A DNA stretch of 64,000 nt, from positions 1 to 64,000 of the forward strand of contig JAJEIP010000007.1 of the NCBI GenBank assembly GCA_022827885.1. The letters run 5' to 3'. Positions 60,109-64,000 of the stretch are shown here, one piece after another. Position 1 is the first letter of the stretch; each line of letters starts with the position of its first letter. This DNA is from Candidatus Poribacteria bacterium (GTDB lineage: Bacteria > Poribacteria > WGA-4E > WGA-3G). Under the pieces are notes generated by a model. The model did not search any database and was not told where the DNA came from. It worked only from the letters and a program-made list of their open reading frames with translations. The position numbers were made by a program, and so were the translations under genes.

Positions 60109-60488
60109 ATCAGATTAACTGTCAAAAAATGTTTGATGGTCAATCTTCAATTGCGTTTTTTATAAAGCCGAAGAAAGAAAACGCCCCAATTCGCTGTTGC
60201 CTCACCTGCGCAACTATATTCCTTTTCCACCTACAATACAGAAAACATTTTGAAAGCGGGTTCGCGCATATTTATCTATCCCTCGCGATCCTGTCCCATT
60301 CTGTGCAGAGTAGGAATCCGTTTGCACAATTTCGGGCAGTATCTCAATACATGATTTGAGAATTTGCCGATATTCGGCGTTTCCGAGAATGGCACACAAA
60401 TTGCGTATATTGCGTATAGAACTTACAAAATTTGTAAAATGCTGTGGAACTTTTCAATCTACTATAGAGATTTTGGAGGTATAAGGCA

Positions 60489-62258
60489 ATGCGTATTAAA
60501 AGACTTTCAAGCGCACTTCTCATTTCAGTGGCACTTCACTTCATTTTTATGTTTATCATAGAAAGTCCATTTAGTGTGTCAACCCACTATTCTGATGATG
60601 TCCCAGAGTTAGCGTTATTATCTGAACTGGTCCCGTTACGCCCTGGCACCCGTAAAGTGCTCAAAAATGCTCCCGTTAGTCGTGGTGTCACAAGCAGTGT
60701 CAGTCAGGTGAAAGTCGCTTTTGAACGTCCACCTGGACTGGCAATGGTTGAAAACGTCGGTGGGTCGCATAGCGCGTCCAAAAGGGCACGGCAAAATATG
60801 ATCCTCGGTAATGTAAAAGCCTCGCAATGGCATCCGTCATTGAACCCACCAAATGGTGCCGCCTATGGTGATGTCTTCTTTAAGGGGTCTGACACCAATC
60901 CGTTCATTGATACAGAAGATGATGCGCTTTCAACGTTTGGTATGGATGTAGATACCGCTTCATATACTGTCATGCGGCGTTTCCTTCGAGATGAACTCCT
61001 TCCTCCATCAGAAGCAATACGCGTCGAAGAATTCGTCAACACATTTGCGTATAATTACACGCCGCCATCCGACGATGCCTTTGCTATCCATCTTGAAGGC
61101 GCGCCTTCAAAGTTTGGCGAAGGGAAGCGGTTTCAATTGCTGCGAATCGGCATCCAAGGTCGCGTTATTCCTGACCCCGATCGAAAGAATGCGATACTTA
61201 CCTTTGTCATTGATGTCTCCGGCTCAATGGATATGGAAAATCGGTTGGGATTGGTAAAACGAGCCCTAACGCTGCTCGTAGGACAACTCCGTCCTGAGGA
61301 CAAAGTGGGTATTGTCGTTTACGGTTCCAATGCTCGAGTCGTTCTGCCGCATACCAGCATTGTGAATAGGAAACACATTTTAACGGCAATTCGTGCGCTT
61401 GCAACAGAAGGGGCAACGAATGCAGAAGAAGGACTTCAGATGGGATATAAACTCGCCTTTCAGAATTCAGAGCCCAATTCCATCAACCGCGTAATCTTGT
61501 GCTCTGATGGTGTTGCGAATGTTGGGCAAACCTGTTCCAATGCAATTCTCAAAGAAATTCGCACTTACGTTAAGGAAGGCGTAACACTAACAACGGTCGG
61601 TTTCGGGATGGAGAATTACAACGATATCCTTATGGAGCGGCTTGCAAACGACGGCAATGGTAGTTATGCCTATGTTGATACGCTGAACGAGGCGAAGCGT
61701 ATCTTTGTAGAGAATCTGACTGGCACACTACAAGTTATTGCGAAAGATGCTAAAATTCAGGTCGAGTTTAACCCGGAAACCGTCAGTCGGTTTCGACTGC
61801 TGGGGTATGAGAACCGGCGACTCGCCCATGAAGATTTTCGTAATGACACTGTAGATGCTGGCGAAATCGGTGCGGGGCATAGTGTCACTGCACTTTACGA
61901 AATTAAGCTCCACGAAGCTGCTGACGGCAAACTCGCGACGGTCTCTATTCGTCACGAAGATCCCGACACACGGAACATCACAGAGGTAAACACGTCAATT
62001 TCTACAGATGCCCTAAAGGGTTCATTTGAAGAGACAACACCTGCGTTCCAACTGGCTGCTGCTGTTGCTGAGTTCGCCGAAATTTTACGCGGCAGCTTCT
62101 GGGCACAAGAAGGAAGTTTAGAAATTGTCCGTGAGACCCTTGAAGGGGTCTTACCGCATATCGATGTGAAGACTCCGGAACATAGCATGAGGAACGAAGA
62201 ATTGCTCAGCCTTGTCCGTAAAGTACATCGTCTTAAGGAGCAACAAAAGGAAGGATAA
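60489..62258 (+). CDS. VWA-domain protein, YfbK-like
   Basis: 589 residues. A short membrane or signal segment (about 8-26), a spacer, then the von Willebrand N-terminal region (TFGMDVDTASYTVMRRFL), a VWA domain with the metal-ion site FVIDVSGSM (near 235) and DGVANVG, and the C-terminal DUF3520-type domain (about 400-580). Homologues such as E. coli YfbK are lipoproteins or exported proteins of unknown role. Its GGAGGT start signal is strong. Ends in a long-looped stem (62273-62313) that may terminate transcription. Confidence 0.85.
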   Translation: MRIKRLSSALLISVALHFIFMFIIESPFSVSTHYSDDVPELALLSELVPLRPGTRKVLKNAPVSRGVTSSVSQVKVAFERPPGLAMVENVGGSHSASKRARQNMILGNVKASQWHPSLNPPNGAAYGDVFFKGSDTNPFIDTEDDALSTFGMDVDTASYTVMRRFLRDELLPPSEAIRVEEFVNTFAYNYTPPSDDAFAIHLEGAPSKFGEGKRFQLLRIGIQGRVIPDPDRKNAILTFVIDVSGSMDMENRLGLVKRALTLLVGQLRPEDKVGIVVYGSNARVVLPHTSIVNRKHILTAIRALATEGATNAEEGLQMGYKLAFQNSEPNSINRVILCSDGVANVGQTCSNAILKEIRTYVKEGVTLTTVGFGMENYNDILMERLANDGNGSYAYVDTLNEAKRIFVENLTGTLQVIAKDAKIQVEFNPETVSRFRLLGYENRRLAHEDFRNDTVDAGEIGAGHSVTALYEIKLHEAADGKLATVSIRHEDPDTRNITEVNTSISTDALKGSFEETTPAFQLAAAVAEFAEILRGSFWAQEGSLEIVRETLEGVLPHIDVKTPEHSMRNEELLSLVRKVHRLKEQQKEG

Positions 62259-62337
62259 TCTGTTTTTTGGCAGGGCGATTTCCGCTCCGTTTTCCGTAAG
62301 TCAAATCGCCCTATACTACAGATCCATTTAATTCTTC

Positions 62338-63738
62338 TCATTGGCGAAACGGTTTTCCCAGTTGCGTCTGCATGAGTCTTTCTAAAATTTGCAGGCGCAA
62401 CGCCGTTTCAACGTCCGCAACTTCAGGTCTACCAGCGAGGTTCTGTATCTCATTCGGGTCGTTTTGGACATTAAATAAGAGGTAAACTTCGCCATCTGCG
62501 TTGAGAGCCGCCTTCCACTCCCGATTTAGGAGCATAATCTCACCCTCTATTTCCGAAATTGCGAAGTCGCGATGTGTCGCTTCAGGTTGCGTCAACACTG
62601 GACACAACGATTTCCCGAATTGACGATGTTCCAATTGACCGCCCACCAATTCAACAAGCGTTGGACCGATGTCGAGCCATTCCACTGGACTCTCACAAAT
62701 TGTTCCTGTGGGAGGGGTTTGTAACCCCGATGTATCAGGCGTTCGGACGAGTAGCGGGATCCGAACGGCACCGTTGAGGAAGTTGCTCTTATAGATGAGT
62801 CCATAGTCTCCGTTCATTTCACCGTGGTCGGAGGTGTGGACAATGATTGTGTTTTCGAGTTCACCGCGTGCCGCGATTGTGTCGAGAATCTCTCCGATCT
62901 GATCATCAATGAGCGTTACGTTGCCGGCGTAATTCGCTCGGAGCCTTCCGATTTCACCGGCCTCAAACGTCGGGTTCACGCGCTGCATGAGCCCGTCCAA
63001 ATGTCCAGTGGGACGTTTTTCCGTAAATGGACGCGGGATCGCTGGTGGCATGTTGGCAGGGTCGTACATACTGGCATAAGGTTCAGGCGTATCCCAGGGT
63101 TCATGCGGTCCCCCGAAACTCACCCAACAGCACCACGGTTCCTCCCGTTCATAGTTCTGGAGGTATTGCTTCGCTTGTTGTCCGACGTAGACATCGGCGT
63201 AGTCTTCAAACCCAAGCGTCGAAGAACGGACGAGATGCGGTTTCGTGCTGAACCGTTCGCGATAATCGGCGCGGTAGCCCTCCCATACCCCCTTTTCTTC
63301 CCACATAGCCGTCATGTGGGACAGCACTTTCGCGCTTGCCCGCGGTCCACCGATTTCGTTCACATCGTCCAATCCATAAGCGTTCATTAAGCCTTCGCGT
63401 TCGCGCAGATCGCCGCTGTGCGGATGGAGGTGCGTTTTACCGAAGAGGCTCGTCCGATACCCAGCATCGCGCACGGCTTGCATCCATGTCGGTGTTTCAG
63501 CAGGCATCTGGTGATTCATATTGTTCCAGACGTGGGTGTTATGCGGATATAAACCTGTCGCCAGACTGAGTCGCGTCGGGATACAGACGGGTGATGTGGT
63601 GACACAGTTCGTGAATCGGACACCTTCACTGGCAATCCGATCCAAATGTGGGGTCTGGACCCAATCACCACTGCAACTCATCGCGTCCCAACGCTGTTGG
63701 TCTGTCATGAGCAAAAGGATGTTCGGGGTGGTTTCCAT
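62338..63738 (-). CDS. Type I sulfatase (alkaline-phosphatase superfamily)
   Basis: 466 residues. The N-terminal NILLLMTDQQRWDAM supplies the calcium-binding Asp, and C52-I-P-T-R56 is the sulfatase signature in which Cys becomes formylglycine. FGKTHLHPH and VHTSDHGEMNG are the further active-site strands. No signal peptide, so it may act in the cytoplasm, on imported sulfated sugars. Around residues 336-344 the chain TSGLQTPPT is encoded by a copy of the 24-base palindromic repeat of the 57.8-kb array, inserted in frame. It begins two bases after the stop of the upstream gene. Confidence 0.9.
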   Translation of the reverse strand: METTPNILLLMTDQQRWDAMSCSGDWVQTPHLDRIASEGVRFTNCVTTSPVCIPTRLSLATGLYPHNTHVWNNMNHQMPAETPTWMQAVRDAGYRTSLFGKTHLHPHSGDLREREGLMNAYGLDDVNEIGGPRASAKVLSHMTAMWEEKGVWEGYRADYRERFSTKPHLVRSSTLGFEDYADVYVGQQAKQYLQNYEREEPWCCWVSFGGPHEPWDTPEPYASMYDPANMPPAIPRPFTEKRPTGHLDGLMQRVNPTFEAGEIGRLRANYAGNVTLIDDQIGEILDTIAARGELENTIIVHTSDHGEMNGDYGLIYKSNFLNGAVRIPLLVRTPDTSGLQTPPTGTICESPVEWLDIGPTLVELVGGQLEHRQFGKSLCPVLTQPEATHRDFAISEIEGEIMLLNREWKAALNADGEVYLLFNVQNDPNEIQNLAGRPEVADVETALRLQILERLMQTQLGKPFRQ

Positions 63739-63740
63739 CG

Positions 63741-64000
63741 TTATCCTCGTTGGATTCCGGCTTCTTCAAAAGCGTTCGCCAATGTTTCGTAAGAGAGTGT
63801 CGCGGCGGCGAGCGGATCGTAGTCTTCGCGTGCTTGCACCATGAAACTCACTTCGGCAGTAATGAATCCGTCATAACCGTGCGCCTGCATCCGCTTGAGA
63901 TAATCCACATAATCGAAGGGACCTTCCCCGGGGATGAGGAATTCGTGGTCGGGTGCAGTGCCGCGCTGGTCCTTGACGTGTGTATGCGCTGATACGGGTG
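63741..64000 (-). CDS. Sugar-phosphate isomerase/epimerase-like (xylose-isomerase-type TIM barrel), C-terminal part
   Basis: The visible 85 residues run off the right edge. AHTHVKDQRG, LIPGEGPFDYVDYLKRMQAH and GYDGFITAEVS are the last strands of an AP-endonuclease-2/xylose-isomerase-like barrel, with His and Glu metal ligands. Reaction unknown. The sulfatase start lies two bases downstream of its stop, so the two genes are translated from one mRNA and may act on the same sulfated sugar. Confidence 0.75.
   Translation of the reverse strand, partial: PVSAHTHVKDQRGTAPDHEFLIPGEGPFDYVDYLKRMQAHGYDGFITAEVSFMVQAREDYDPLAAATLSYETLANAFEEAGIQRG

Noticed and set aside
60214-60399. 61-residue minus-strand frame in the gap before the VWA gene
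   Set aside because: Composition is somewhat protein-like but there is no start signal, no family match and no operon context.

Overview
The window looks like a chromosomal segment of a Gram-negative-type, probably marine or host-associated bacterium. The closest match I can infer is Candidatus Poribacteria or a relative. The grounds are four intact phytanoyl-CoA-dioxygenase-like (PhyH) genes and a fifth truncated one, a sulfatase, a CRTAC1/UnbV-type repeat protein, LamG and WD40 secreted proteins, Tat and lipoprotein signals, AGGAGG-type ribosome binding sites, moderate GC and many palindromic intergenic repeats. This assignment rests on gene content only; I see no rRNA or tRNA in the window.

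Layout. 0-20.7 kb is metabolic and secreted functions: the start of a VOC-family gene, a divergent Rieske-GAF-PAS-sigma54 activator, two near-identical PhyH dioxygenases flanking a Cu/Zn superoxide dismutase and a 14-blade WD40 protein, a GIY-YIG protein, a PhyH gene truncated beside an IS200/IS605-type TnpB element, a PhyH-HEAT fusion, a PAP2 phosphatase, a polysaccharide deacetylase, a Tat-exported aldo/keto reductase coupled to UnbV and TPR genes, a LamG protein, another PhyH and an ADP-ribosylglycohydrolase. 20.7-29.7 kb is rmuC followed by small membrane and nuclease genes in a graveyard of one IS3-like family. It has one almost complete copy (28132-29375) with an amber mutation in the transposase, and several copies reduced to their ends. 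One pair of ends encloses an unrelated 406-aa gene in the correct orientation (22604-24022).

30.6-47.0 kb is a defence island. It holds a UvrD-like helicase, a decayed TIGR02391 gene, a complete type II CBASS operon (Cap3 JAB protease, Cap2 E2-E1, CD-NTase ending in Gly, Cap4-type DUF4297-SAVED effector) with divergent capH/capP regulators and visible operator candidates, an unrecognised three-gene operon of small proteins, and a single-chain 1603-aa type ISP restriction-modification enzyme.

47.5-64 kb is sugar phosphorylation (xylulokinase-like, ROK kinase, SIS isomerase), an NfeD-NfeD-FloA-FloA membrane-microdomain operon, a peptidoglycan module (lipoprotein amidase plus dipeptide epimerase), an SDR, a VWA protein, a sulfatase and the end of a sugar-phosphate isomerase-like gene. 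This part is rich in short repeats. One repeated leader module carries the ribosome binding site of two genes and recurs inside a coding region. A tandem hairpin array carries copies of the epimerase start region as 14-codon micro-ORFs. The same hairpin sits in frame inside the sulfatase gene.

The observations I rate highest are: the Rieske-domain sigma54 activator facing a consensus -24/-12 promoter with TGTTTCA-N4-TGAAACA sites; the micro-ORF hairpin array; the IS-end-bounded cargo gene; and the unrecognised three-gene operon between CBASS and the restriction system.
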